Positions 17,255 through 25,725 of a stretch of DNA of 64,000 nucleotides are shown here, piece after piece. Made by a program: the position numbers and the translations under genes. The notes below the pieces were generated by a model. The model searched no databases, had not been told where the DNA came from, and saw only the letters and a program-made list of their open reading frames with translations. Where the stretch lies: assembly GCA_949296425.1 (NCBI GenBank), contig CASFPN010000017.1, forward strand, positions 1 to 64,000. The letters run 5' to 3'. Numbering within the stretch: the first letter of the stretch is position 1; each line of letters opens with the position of its first letter. The DNA is from an uncultured bacterium (lineage in GTDB: Bacteria > Cyanobacteriota > Vampirovibrionia > Gastranaerophilales > Gastranaerophilaceae).

Positions 17255-18003
17255 TTAAAGCATTTTGATTTGATTATCGGGGGGGGGGCACTTCTCGGCT
17301 AACCGTTGGTCAAGAGGTCAGGAAGTTCAGTGAGTGCAAATGCGCGTTCACTTTAGCTGAAGTTTTAATTACTCTGGGAATAATAGGCGTTGTTGCAGCG
17401 ATGACACTGCCAACAGTAGTGAATAATATTTATAACAGACAACTGGAAGCAGCTTTAAAAAAGAATGCTTCTGTTATAGAGCAAGCTTTAAATATGTATC
17501 AGGCTGAAAACGGTATGCGTGTAACTTGTGATATCGGATTTCATAATTTAAAACCTGCAATTATAAAATATTTTAACGTGCTTAAAGATTGTGGTTATGG
17601 AACTGAAGTCGGTTCTTGTATTGAAAATAATGTATCTGCAACATCATATAATACATATAAAAATTTTACAGGGACAAATTCGATTTATTTAAATCTTTTT
17701 GACGATGGTCAGTTTGTTTTGACTGATGGCAGTATTATTTTTATTAATAATATCAATGATAGCAGGACATATATTTCAGTTGACGTTAACGGATACAATA
17801 AAGGTCCGAACAGATTAGGTCAGGATTTGTTTATGTTTCAAATTGATAATAAAGGAAAATTACTCCCTATGGGTGCAGAAGGAACAACTTATTATAGTGA
17901 AACTGATGAGTATTGTTCCAAAACTTCAAATAATATTAATAATGGTGCCGGATGTACGTATAAAGCATTAACGAGTCCGGCTTTCTGGAAAAGTTTGCCT
18001 TAA
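17252..18003 (+). CDS. Type IV prepilin-like protein, G10 phase-off (second locus)
   Basis: From ATG 17252 the reading is MLKHFDLII, then through G10 (17279-17288), and TAA at 17300-17302. In the +1-G frame the same DNA reads on without a stop into KCAFTLAEVLITLGIIGVVA and then to 18003. One G more (G11) or two fewer (G8) joins start and pilin. The third possible frame also hits a stop before the signal. The body shows the same DVNG-KGPN-G-D-F pattern as the product at 142-1109 and four Cys in the C-terminal half. A terminator follows directly. It is the last gene of the plsC operon. The minor-pilin or pseudopilin role is inferred from the signal. Confidence 0.8.
17279..17288 (+). repeat. G10 homopolymer tract in the second prepilin gene
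   Basis: Ten Gs, followed by GCACTTCTCGGCTAA. The first locus has GCACTCCTGAGCTAG after its G10, so tract length, downstream bases and the early stop are shared by two otherwise different leaders. Confidence 0.95.
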
Positions 18004-18004
18004 T

Positions 18005-18036
18005 AAAAACTCCCTGAATATCAGGGAGTTTTTATT
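18005..18036 (+). terminator. Terminator of the plsC-plsC-prepilin operon
   Basis: Stem AAAAACTCCCTGA / TCAGGGAGTTTTT with a 3-nt loop, starting 2 nt after the prepilin stop codon. Confidence 0.93.
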
Positions 18037-18067
18037 GTTTGATGAAGAAAGAAATTATCTATTTGAT

Positions 18068-19225
18068 TTAAGCTGCAGCTTTTACAGGTTCTTGTTTCGG
18101 CTGCTCTGCAGGTTTTTGTTCCTGCTGCGGCATTTGTTCAAGTTTAGCTAATGCTGCTGTTGCTGCTTCCTGAACATTTTTGTCCTGATCGTTCTTAGCG
18201 ATTGTGAACAATGTTGTTAGGTCTTGTTTGTATGCCGGCTGTTGGATGTAGCTTAATGATTCAATAGCTGATGTTCTAACCATCGGGTTCGGGTTGTTCT
18301 TTAACTGTTCAACAATTGTAACTGCTCCCGGAAGTTCTGTTAAAGGTACTGTAGAACCTGTTAATTTAGTAACTTCATCACCATATAATTTTTCCATTAT
18401 TGATGATGTGAACATTGCATAGCTTTTATTTCTTTCTGCTTGTTCCATCGGAGTGATTGTTGTTGCTAGTTTTTTATCAGCATCTGAAAGTTGTTCGCCT
18501 TTCATTAATTTTTGTCTTGCGGCAATTTGTTCTTGGGTAGGTCCTGCAAGTTTGCTTGAGTCGGTATTAATTATGTTATTTAAAGCGTTAACAATTTTTT
18601 CATCTAACAATTCTGTAGCTTTCTGCGGGTCATCTTTTACCATATTGGCAATTTCTTCCATTGCGTTTGCCTGTACTTCAAAATCCGGATTTGTTAATTT
18701 TGCAATGAATGAATTCAAATCAACCTGCGGAGTCATAACAACCGGCTGTTCAATTTCAACTTTAGGTTGTTCAGCTGTTTTTGTTTCCTGAGCAGGAGCT
18801 GGCTGGCTTACCATTGGAGCCGGAGCATTTATATTCTGCTGCTGGATTACAGGCTGCGGAACTACAACCGGCTGAGGAGCTGCAGGTTGGGGCTGCTGAG
18901 GTGCAGATACTTGAGCTGCTGCCGGTTCACTAACCTGCTGGGCAACCGGTTGAACAGGTTGCTGTATCGGCATGTAGCAAGGTTGTGTTTGAGTCTGGGG
19001 GTATGAATATAATTGTGTTTGCGGGTATGTGTAATACGGCATTGTCGGCTGTGCATATTGAGGAACGTTCATTGCTGCCTGACCAAGACCGGGAGCACTT
19101 ACTGACGGATTGTGTACGTCAATTTTTACTGCATTATAATTAGGAGCAGGAACTGGTTGTTGGTACATTGCAGCAGGAATCATCTGGGGCTGCATGTAAG
19201 GATTTAAATTTGGAGCTTGAATCAT
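18068..19225 (-). CDS. HEAT-repeat-like protein with Pro/Gln-rich N-terminus
   Basis: The 385-residue product divides in two. Residues 1-165 are rich in Pro, Gln, Tyr, Ala and Val (many PQ/QP and YPQTQ units) and look disordered. Residues 170-370 are helical, with phrases typical of HEAT-like repeats: NPDFEVQANAMEEIANMVK, NPNPMVRTSAIESLSYIQQ, and KNDQDKNVQEAATAALAKL. Such repeats bind proteins. No signal peptide or enzyme motif is seen. The upstream region has TTTCCT-type (AGGAAA) ribosome binding sequence. Function is unknown. Confidence 0.65.
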   Translation of the reverse strand: MIQAPNLNPYMQPQMIPAAMYQQPVPAPNYNAVKIDVHNPSVSAPGLGQAAMNVPQYAQPTMPYYTYPQTQLYSYPQTQTQPCYMPIQQPVQPVAQQVSEPAAAQVSAPQQPQPAAPQPVVVPQPVIQQQNINAPAPMVSQPAPAQETKTAEQPKVEIEQPVVMTPQVDLNSFIAKLTNPDFEVQANAMEEIANMVKDDPQKATELLDEKIVNALNNIINTDSSKLAGPTQEQIAARQKLMKGEQLSDADKKLATTITPMEQAERNKSYAMFTSSIMEKLYGDEVTKLTGSTVPLTELPGAVTIVEQLKNNPNPMVRTSAIESLSYIQQPAYKQDLTTLFTIAKNDQDKNVQEAATAALAKLEQMPQQEQKPAEQPKQEPVKAAA

Positions 19226-19377
19226 TTAATTTCTTCCTTTCATTAATAAAATAATTTCTATTTTTATTCTACTGTTTAAATGCTCCTCAATAAATAAAAT
19301 TGCTAAAATTAAAAATTTTTTTAATAAATCTTAACATATTGATTATTCTTGTTAAAATTTCCATTTAATTTTATTTG

Positions 19378-19386
19378 TGCTATAAT
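19378..19386 (+). promoter_or_regulatory. Extended -10 promoter of the transketolase-ftsEX operon
   Basis: TGC-TATAAT. The expected transcription start falls near 19393, so the GTG at 19391 cannot be the start codon and ATG 19421 is preferred. Confidence 0.6.
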
Positions 19387-19420
19387 ATAGGTGTATTGGA
19401 TTAAACGGGATTACATTTTT

Positions 19421-20383
19421 ATGATAATTAACAAAAATGAGAGAAAATCTATCAGGTCATGTTTTGGTAAAACTCTTGCAGAGTTAGGTAAAACTAACCC
19501 AAATATTGTAGTATTGGATGCTGATTTGTCATGCTCTACCCAGACGCAAATATTCGCAAAAGAATTCCCTGACAGATTTTTTAACTGCGGAATAGCAGAG
19601 CAGGATATGATAGCTACTGCAGCAGGACTTGCATCTGTCGGAAAAATCCCTTTTGCGGCCAGTTTCGCCATGTTTGCAACCGGCAGAACTTATGACCAGA
19701 TAAGAAATTCGGTGTGTTATCCTGAATTTAACGTAAAAATTATAGGTACGCATGGCGGTGTAACTGTGGGGGAAGACGGTGCAAGCCATCAGGCGCTTGA
19801 GGATATTTCCCTTATGCGTTCTATTCCAAGTATGTCAGTTATAGTTCCTGCAGATTGCACGGAATGTGAACAGGTTATTAAATTTGCTGCTGAAAATTAC
19901 GGGCCTATGTATATTAGAATTCCAAGAACAAATGTCTGTGATATTTTTGATTCTGATTACAAGTTTGATTTCTGTAATGCGAACGTTCTTTCAGAAGGAG
20001 ATGACGTAACCGTAATAACCAATGGTGAAACTCTGGCGGAAGTAATAGAAGCACGTGAAAATCTTTTGACAGAAGGGTATTCTGTTCAAATTATACATGT
20101 TCCTGTTGTGAAGCCGCTTGACGGTGCAACAATAATTGAACAGGTTAAAAAGACAAAATTCGTCATGGTTGTGGAAAATCATTCTATAATAGGCGGATTG
20201 GGAAGTGCTGTATGTGAGCTTTTGGCGGAATACTATCCTGTGCCCGTTCACAGAATCGGGGTGAATGACAACTTCGGCCAAAGCGGTAAATGGAATTATC
20301 TTCTTGATTATTATGGACTAAGTGCCGAAAAATTAACAATAAGTATTAAGCGGTATATTGATAAATACCGGCTGGTAAAATAA
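19421..20383 (+). CDS. Transketolase C-terminal subunit (half transketolase)
   Basis: This 320-residue protein corresponds to the pyrimidine-binding plus C-terminal domains of transketolase. It shows FFNCGIAEQDMIATAAGLA (the Glu that activates thiamine diphosphate), GTHGGVTVGEDGASHQ and VVENHSIIGGLGSAV. Split transketolases pair it with a separate N-terminal, diphosphate-binding subunit, usually adjacent upstream; none is present in this window. Alternatively it could be a DXS/sugar-transketolase-like half enzyme. The next gene, ftsE, starts 13 nt downstream. Start chosen at ATG 19421 because of the promoter position. Confidence 0.85.
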   Translation: MIINKNERKSIRSCFGKTLAELGKTNPNIVVLDADLSCSTQTQIFAKEFPDRFFNCGIAEQDMIATAAGLASVGKIPFAASFAMFATGRTYDQIRNSVCYPEFNVKIIGTHGGVTVGEDGASHQALEDISLMRSIPSMSVIVPADCTECEQVIKFAAENYGPMYIRIPRTNVCDIFDSDYKFDFCNANVLSEGDDVTVITNGETLAEVIEARENLLTEGYSVQIIHVPVVKPLDGATIIEQVKKTKFVMVVENHSIIGGLGSAVCELLAEYYPVPVHRIGVNDNFGQSGKWNYLLDYYGLSAEKLTISIKRYIDKYRLVK

Positions 20384-20396
20384 GTAAGGAAAAGTT

Positions 20397-21074
20397 ATGA
20401 TTCAATTCAGATCAGTTACAAAAAAATACAAAAATGATCATTATGCACTGAGAAATATAAATCTTGATATCATGTCAGGAGAATTTGTATTTATTGTCGG
20501 CGCATCCGGAGCCGGTAAATCCACATTGATGAAGCTTCTTTATAATGAAGAACGCCCTTCAAGCGGTACGGTTACTATTGGCGGTATTAACGTAGCAAAT
20601 CTCCCCAGTGACAAGGTCCCTAATTTAAGAAGATGTATGGGAATTGTTTTTCAGGATTACAAACTTCTTCAAAACCAGAGTGTGTATGACAATGTAGCTT
20701 ATGTTATAAGAACACTCGGTATAAGTTCAAAAGAAATTAATGCAAGAGTTTCTGGAGCATTAAAAATCGTTGGGCTTTATGATAAAATGAATGCATACCC
20801 TTCCGAACTCTCAGGCGGAGAGCAGCAAAGAGTAGGTATTGCCCGTGCTATTGTAAACGGGCCGCCGCTTTTGATTGCTGATGAACCGACCGGTAATTTA
20901 GATCCGAAAAATTCAATGGAAATTATGCAGATTCTTGATCAAATTAATCAAAGAGGGATAACTGTCATAGTTTCAACCCATGACAATGCCATGGTTGATT
21001 ACTTCAGAAAAAGAGTTATAACTCTTGATAAAGGTGAAATAGTTAGGGATATACAAGCAGGTACGTATGAATAG
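20397..21074 (+). CDS. ftsE: Cell division ATP-binding protein FtsE
   Basis: The 225-residue ABC ATPase has Walker [10 protein letters not shown] (35-43), the signature LSGGEQQR near 137, Walker [14 protein letters not shown] and the switch His in VSTHD. It pairs with FtsX at the divisome to control peptidoglycan hydrolases. AAGGAAA precedes the ATG. Its stop overlaps the start of ftsX by 8 nt. Confidence 0.96.
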   Translation: MIQFRSVTKKYKNDHYALRNINLDIMSGEFVFIVGASGAGKSTLMKLLYNEERPSSGTVTIGGINVANLPSDKVPNLRRCMGIVFQDYKLLQNQSVYDNVAYVIRTLGISSKEINARVSGALKIVGLYDKMNAYPSELSGGEQQRVGIARAIVNGPPLLIADEPTGNLDPKNSMEIMQILDQINQRGITVIVSTHDNAMVDYFRKRVITLDKGEIVRDIQAGTYE

Positions 21075-21975
21075 TTCAAAAACGAGAATAAAAAAACAGG
21101 TAAAAAAACACATTCCAAAAGACTGGCTGTGTGAGTTGAGAATTTTATACCGTCTTACAAAACAGACGATTCATGATATATCAAGAACAGGTATTGTAAA
21201 TCTTGTTATTATTACTACAATGGCTGCAATTTTAACAATTTTCGGGTCTTTTTTCAGGTCGGCTTTATCTATTTCTGCATTTGCGCATGAACTCGGAAAT
21301 GTGCTTGAAATATCAGTTTATTTAAAAGAAAATGCGGATGTTAATGTCGTTAAAAACAGAATAAAAGATTTTGAGCATGTTGAAAATGTTACAATAATTC
21401 CAAAGGCATCATCATGGAGTAATTTAAAACGTGAAATGGATTTGCCGGATATTGAGAATCCTCTGCCTGATACTCTGCATGTAAAAGTTGATAAACCGGA
21501 AAACATTGAATCCGTATTTAATAACGTTAAACAGTTAACTTCCGTTGAGGATATGAGTTATGCTCAAGATTTGGCGAAAAAAATTGAGGCGTTAAACAGA
21601 ATTGTTAATATGATAACTGTTTTTGTAGTTATAATTATGGGTATTTTAACAATTACCATCATTAATAATACCATACAGCTTGTTATTCAATCTAGAAAAG
21701 AAGAAATAGAAATTATGCGTCTGATGGGAGTTTCTAATTGGTATATAAGATTTCCGCTTATTATGCAGGGAGCTTTTTACGGATTCTCAGGCGCTGTTAT
21801 AGCGGTTTTGCCTTTGAATGTTGTTCAAAACGGGCTTAATCATATGCATCAATTTTTTATGGTGCCGACACCTTTATATGCTCAGACTTTTGTTATTACC
21901 GTGATGTTTGCCATGGCAATTCTTTTCGGTGCGGGCGGAAGTTTTTTGTGCATAAAGAAACATTTACAGGTATAA
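21067..21975 (+). CDS. ftsX: Cell division permease-like protein FtsX
   Basis: The 302-residue membrane protein has four expected segments (about 45-67, 180-205, 232-252, 270-292). The extracytoplasmic region between the first two contains VSVYLKEN-like sequence (EISVYLKENADVN) and the FtsX pattern. It transmits the FtsE ATPase cycle across the membrane to cell-wall hydrolases. It overlaps ftsE and is followed after 3 nt by the degenerate response-regulator gene, so that gene may take part in the same process. Confidence 0.94.
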   Translation: MNSSKTRIKKQVKKHIPKDWLCELRILYRLTKQTIHDISRTGIVNLVIITTMAAILTIFGSFFRSALSISAFAHELGNVLEISVYLKENADVNVVKNRIKDFEHVENVTIIPKASSWSNLKREMDLPDIENPLPDTLHVKVDKPENIESVFNNVKQLTSVEDMSYAQDLAKKIEALNRIVNMITVFVVIIMGILTITIINNTIQLVIQSRKEEIEIMRLMGVSNWYIRFPLIMQGAFYGFSGAVIAVLPLNVVQNGLNHMHQFFMVPTPLYAQTFVITVMFAMAILFGAGGSFLCIKKHLQV

Positions 21976-21978
21976 TTA

Positions 21979-23211
21979 ATGAATGATAAAAATAATATAC
22001 TTTTAATATCTGATGATGAAAAATTTTCAAAAATTCTGATATCTAAGCTGATTTTTTTACGTTGTAATGACAATATTGTTATTTCAAAATTTCATGAGGC
22101 TGTAAATTCGACAAGAATTTATGCTCCTGATATAATTCTTGTTCACGGACATTCTGAAATTGAAACTTATAATCTAATTAAAAATTTAAGAAAGAACAAG
22201 TCTGTACGTATTATTTTAATTTCAGATTCGTATGATTCCGAGTTTATTTTATCGGCCTATGACTGTGGAGCTGATGATTTTATACTGTCTTCGGCTGAAG
22301 ATTTTGAATTTGTTTTAAGAATTGTTCAAAATATCAAAAATAATTCTGTCAAACAAATGCTTTTAAGAAATTATCATATTCTTGAGCAGTTGAATGTAGT
22401 TGATTCTGAAACTGAAATCTACAATTATACTTTTGCAAAGCAGGTAATAGAAAACTATATTGATGATAATTTGCTGGATAGCGGATGTTTTGTTGTTCTT
22501 GGAGCGGATGAGAATTCAAAAACGAAATTTGATATTAAAAAAATGGCTTTAGCGCTTAAAAATTCTACAAGAGTTGATGATATTATAACTATGGGGAAAG
22601 GTGCTAAATTTTACCTTTTATTGCCCAAGACGGATTTGAATAAAGCGCTTGTTGTTTTTCAAAAGATTAAAGAGTCTTGTGCAAGTGATTTTGAAATTTG
22701 TGCAGGTATTTCATCTATTGCACATAAAAATTTTGAGCAGATAGAGCGTGATGCTTTGAATGCCTTTTCAAATGCAATTTCAACTCATAGCGAATACATA
22801 TTTGCTGATGATGATAAAGAGGATAATCTTAATGACTGGCTTGAAGACAGCAACAATACGAAAAAAGGGTATAAAATTTTCAGGCAGATTTTTAACAAAA
22901 AAATGCAAAAAGTAATTGCGCCTGTATTTTACAGACTCCAAAAATCATATGAAGAAAAATTGTTTAAGACGGAAATAGAACAGTACACTAATGAGGAACA
23001 GTGTGTTTTTAATTTAAGAAACGAAAAATTGGAGAGTACTTTAAGAATTGTTTATCCTGGATTCGCAAAAATAATTGTTTATATAACGCATGAAGGTTTG
23101 GATAGTCCGGAAAACAGGGAGATACAGCTAGCGCTCACTAAAATATCACAAAAAGAACTAGGGAAAATCGTTGAAGATTTTATAAAAGAGTTTAAAAGTG
23201 CATCAGTATAA
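21979..23211 (+). CDS. Degenerate receiver plus GGDEF-like protein
   Basis: The 410-residue product starts with a response-regulator receiver fold (1-120). The acidic pair in LLISDDEKF is kept, but the phosphoacceptor Asp is replaced (DIILVHGHSE, His near 56). The conserved Lys is also replaced (GADDFILSS). Residues 135-270 align in pattern with a GGDEF cyclase, but the GGDEF loop reads GKGAKF at about 206-211, so no diguanylate cyclase activity is expected. The C-terminal 130 residues are unassigned. It is the fourth gene of the transketolase-ftsE-ftsX operon (3-nt gap), suggesting a non-phosphorylated signalling or scaffolding role near FtsEX; that is inference. Confidence 0.65.
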   Translation: MNDKNNILLISDDEKFSKILISKLIFLRCNDNIVISKFHEAVNSTRIYAPDIILVHGHSEIETYNLIKNLRKNKSVRIILISDSYDSEFILSAYDCGADDFILSSAEDFEFVLRIVQNIKNNSVKQMLLRNYHILEQLNVVDSETEIYNYTFAKQVIENYIDDNLLDSGCFVVLGADENSKTKFDIKKMALALKNSTRVDDIITMGKGAKFYLLLPKTDLNKALVVFQKIKESCASDFEICAGISSIAHKNFEQIERDALNAFSNAISTHSEYIFADDDKEDNLNDWLEDSNNTKKGYKIFRQIFNKKMQKVIAPVFYRLQKSYEEKLFKTEIEQYTNEEQCVFNLRNEKLESTLRIVYPGFAKIIVYITHEGLDSPENREIQLALTKISQKELGKIVEDFIKEFKSASV

Positions 23212-23226
23212 TTGAAAGGTAGATTT

Positions 23227-23772
23227 ATGAATACATTATCGTCACAAGACAGTTTAGTATTAATTATAGATATTCAGGAAAAATTAGTATCAGCTTTGAA
23301 TAAAGATGTTGTTGTTTTAAATGCTGTTAAAGTTGCTTCTGCTGCTAAGCTGTTAAATATTCCTGTATTGTTAACGGAGCAGTATCCTAAAGGTTTGGGA
23401 AATACTGTTCAAACATTGCGTAATGTTTTGCCTGATGGAAGTGATACAGTTGAAAAAACTTATTTTAACGCATTATTAGAAGACGGAATGTTAGAAAAAA
23501 TAAAATCTTACGGTAAAAAGCAGATTGTGATTTTCGGTATAGAAACACATATTTGTGTTTATCAGACTGCATCTGCACTTGTGGAAGAAGGTTTTGATGT
23601 TTATGTTATAAAAGATGCCTGTGCAAGCCGTAACAAGTATGAATTTAAGCAGGGAATTGAGGCTATGGCTGCAAACGGGGTCAAAATTTCCTGTGTTGAG
23701 ATTGCACTCTTTGACTGGTTAAAGGGAGCTAAAAATCCTAAATTTAAGGAAGTTCAGGCATTAATTAAATAA
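23227..23772 (+). CDS. Isochorismatase-like cysteine hydrolase
   Basis: The product is about 181 residues. The catalytic triad of the family is visible: Asp in LVLIIDIQE, Lys in VEKTYFN and Cys in ETHICVYQTA. Members hydrolyse nicotinamide, isochorismate or similar amides and vinyl ethers. Length is short, closest to the YcaC/nicotinamidase-like group; substrate is unknown. A TTG at 23212 would give a longer start, but GAAAGGT at 23213-23219 fits ATG 23227, so that start is chosen. It follows the REC/GGDEF-like gene closely and is probably in the same operon. Confidence 0.85.
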   Translation: MNTLSSQDSLVLIIDIQEKLVSALNKDVVVLNAVKVASAAKLLNIPVLLTEQYPKGLGNTVQTLRNVLPDGSDTVEKTYFNALLEDGMLEKIKSYGKKQIVIFGIETHICVYQTASALVEEGFDVYVIKDACASRNKYEFKQGIEAMAANGVKISCVEIALFDWLKGAKNPKFKEVQALIK

Positions 23773-23786
23773 AAAATGTTTTAGAC

Positions 23787-24392
23787 TTATAACCTGTAAG
23801 GATAGTCCTCTTTAAACTCCCAATTATCGTATTGTAAAAGACCGCTGCAAAAACGCGCATCATTTATGCAATATTCTCTTCTTGAGCTGCGCGATGTGCC
23901 ACCTATATAGTAGGAACTCCAGTGTTTATTATCAGCCCATCCCGGCACACTTTCACTGCACAACATAAAATTGAACTGGTCTTTGCCCATTGTATTCGGC
24001 TTTTTATCCCCGTTTGTATCAAAATAAATTTCAGTACAGTTTGCTTTCCATATATAAAACGATGTGCCGTCTGCCAGATAAACTGTAAATCCTCTGTATG
24101 TGGTTTTCCCGCTTTTTTCAAATTCAAGATACTTGGAAAGATATTTATTGAACCAGTCTTCTACTTTATTTTTATTTGCATTAGGTTCTAATAAATCGTT
24201 TAAAGCTCCGTATTCATTTTCTGATAATGTTATTGCCTGCCCCATTATGCTGTAGAATTTTTTTAACCTTGCTGTTGTTTCCAGTTTTTTATGTTTTTGT
24301 ATAAGAGATGACAGCGTGATTGCTGCAACCACACCAATAATGCCTAATGTTATTAATACTTCTGACAAAGTAAACCCTTTTCCATAATGCAT
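23787..24392 (-). CDS. Type IV prepilin-like protein (uninterrupted)
   Basis: The 201-residue protein starts MHYGKGFTLSEVLITLG: a five-residue leader to the Gly, then Phe, the Glu at +5 and a hydrophobic helix. It is thus a type IV pilin or pseudopilin with class III signal peptide. The C-terminal half holds DTNGDKKPNTMGKDQFNFM, the counterpart of the DVNG-KGPN-G pattern in the two G-tract prepilins, and several Cys. Here the ATG is directly joined to the signal and there is no G tract, so it shows the normal gene form. It is convergent with the isochorismatase-like gene. Confidence 0.85.
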   Translation of the reverse strand: MHYGKGFTLSEVLITLGIIGVVAAITLSSLIQKHKKLETTARLKKFYSIMGQAITLSENEYGALNDLLEPNANKNKVEDWFNKYLSKYLEFEKSGKTTYRGFTVYLADGTSFYIWKANCTEIYFDTNGDKKPNTMGKDQFNFMLCSESVPGWADNKHWSSYYIGGTSRSSRREYCINDARFCSGLLQYDNWEFKEDYPYRL

Positions 24393-24495
24393 ATTTGCAG
24401 TCTCCTAACTAATTGATAAAATTGTTAATTTTTTATGAATATTCTTTATAAATTAAGAATATTATAACTAATTTTATATAATCTGTCAACTTCAA

Positions 24496-24501
24496 TATAA
24501 T
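24496..24501 (+). promoter_or_regulatory. -10 element, leaderless, for gene 24508
   Basis: TATAAT ends 7 nt before ATG 24508. There is no ribosome binding sequence between them and the -35 region is weak. Confidence 0.55.
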
Positions 24502-24507
24502 TAAATA

Positions 24508-24714
24508 ATGGATATTCGTAATGATATAAAGTATTTTATGGCACGTGAAGCTGTTACATTTAAGCAGCTTGCTTCCTTAATGACGGAAAAAACGGGCAAA
24601 AAATATACAATCAACAGTATTTCCGGAAAATTAATAAGAGAAAGTATTACCCTCAAAGAAGCTCTTCAGATTTTGGACATACTCGGTTATCATATAGAAG
24701 TCAAAAAAAATTAG
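24508..24714 (+). CDS. Small helix-turn-helix protein
   Basis: The 68-residue protein is predicted all-helical, with a pattern like XRE-type DNA-binding proteins: VTFKQLASLMTEKTGKKYTI, then NSISGKLIRESITLKEALQILDILGY. The helix-turn-helix would lie at about 17-45. Small proteins of this kind are common as stand-alone regulators. It ends convergently with ribF (4-nt overlap). Target is unknown. Confidence 0.6.
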   Translation: MDIRNDIKYFMAREAVTFKQLASLMTEKTGKKYTINSISGKLIRESITLKEALQILDILGYHIEVKKN

Positions 24715-25592
24715 TCAATTTGTTCAATATCTTTTTTTATTTGTTTTTTTAAATCTTCAAGTGATGCGAATTTTTTTTCTGGGCGCAGCATTTTGTTAAA
24801 TTCAACTTGTAAATTTTCTCCGTAAATATCTCTGTCAAAATCTAAGATATGTGCTTCCAAAACAGGATTTGTTCCGTTTAGGGTTGGTCTTGTCCCGAAA
24901 TTTGCTATTCCTTTGCCAAAGTTTGTGTTTATTGAATAAACCCCGTGCGGGAGCTCAATTAGTTTTGTAGGATAGACTATGTTAGCTGTTTTAAAACCTA
25001 TTGTACGGCCTATTTGATTTCCTTTTACAACAACACCTGAGGTAAAAAATTTATATGCGAGCATTGAATTTGCTTTTTGAATTTTACCTTCAGTAATATA
25101 TTTTCTGATGAGTGAACTGCTTATAGTTTCGTTATTAACTTTTTTAGGCGGAATTTCAAAGTATTCATAACCGAATTTTTTAGAGTTATTCTTTAAAAAT
25201 TCGGCATTCCCGCTTTTTTTATACCCGAAATTGTGATTCCATCCTGTTGAAATTGCACAGGGGCTGAAATATTTTACTAAAACATCTTTTAAATATTCAT
25301 AAGCTGTTAACCCTGATATGCTTTCGAAATCCAGTTCATACAGATAATCAATACCCAGATTTTTAATTTTGTATTCTCGATCTTTTCTTTTAAGAATATA
25401 TTTAGGACATTTTCCGTAGAAAAAACAGTAAGGATGTTCTTTAAAGGTAATAACAGCTGATTTACAATTATTTATCTTTGCATAATTGACAGCGCTTTCA
25501 ATAACCGCACAATGCCCAGGATGAACTCCGTCAAAAAAACCGAGTGCAATTGATAAATTAGGATTTTTAGTCAGTTCTGTAAATATTTGCAT
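24711..25592 (-). CDS. ribF: Bifunctional riboflavin kinase / FAD synthetase
   Basis: The 293-residue protein makes FMN from riboflavin and FAD from FMN. The N-terminal adenylyltransferase domain shows ALGFFDGVHPGH (nucleotide-binding HxGH-type motif, about 17-28) and SSSLIRKYITEG near 158-170. The kinase domain starts about 182 with GNQIGRTIGFKTANI and has GVYSINTNFG, NFGTRPT and EAHILDFD. Length is normal (about 300). The -10 TATAAT (25604-25599) ends 7 nt before the ATG. Between it and aspS lies a strongly folded 95-bp element. Confidence 0.93.
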   Translation of the reverse strand: MQIFTELTKNPNLSIALGFFDGVHPGHCAVIESAVNYAKINNCKSAVITFKEHPYCFFYGKCPKYILKRKDREYKIKNLGIDYLYELDFESISGLTAYEYLKDVLVKYFSPCAISTGWNHNFGYKKSGNAEFLKNNSKKFGYEYFEIPPKKVNNETISSSLIRKYITEGKIQKANSMLAYKFFTSGVVVKGNQIGRTIGFKTANIVYPTKLIELPHGVYSINTNFGKGIANFGTRPTLNGTNPVLEAHILDFDRDIYGENLQVEFNKMLRPEKKFASLEDLKKQIKKDIEQID

Positions 25593-25598
25593 AGGATG

Positions 25599-25604
25599 AT
25601 TATA
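25599..25604 (-). promoter_or_regulatory. -10 element, leaderless, for ribF
   Basis: TATAAT on the minus strand, separated from ATG 25592 by CATCCT only. Confidence 0.55.
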
Positions 25605-25623
25605 TTATTTTTTTGTTAAAAAA

Positions 25624-25717
25624 CAACACTATTTTATATTTTATGCTGAATCTGTTTCAGCATTCCCAATCAATTCCTGAAGGGAATTTGTTGTTGGTTT
25701 TATACAAAATAGTGTTG
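25624..25717. repeat. Nested hairpin element between aspS and ribF
   Basis: An outer 12-bp perfect inverted repeat CAACACTATTTT (25624-25635) / AAAATAGTGTTG (25706-25717) encloses two hairpins: ATGCTGAA / TTCAGCAT (25643-25663) and AATTCC / GGAATT (25672-25688) with extra CCAAT...TTGG pairing. The result is a three-way or cloverleaf-like fold. It could end aspS transcription, be a structured RNA, or be a small palindromic repeat element. No second copy is seen in this window. Confidence 0.7.
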
Positions 25718-25725
25718 CTAATATG

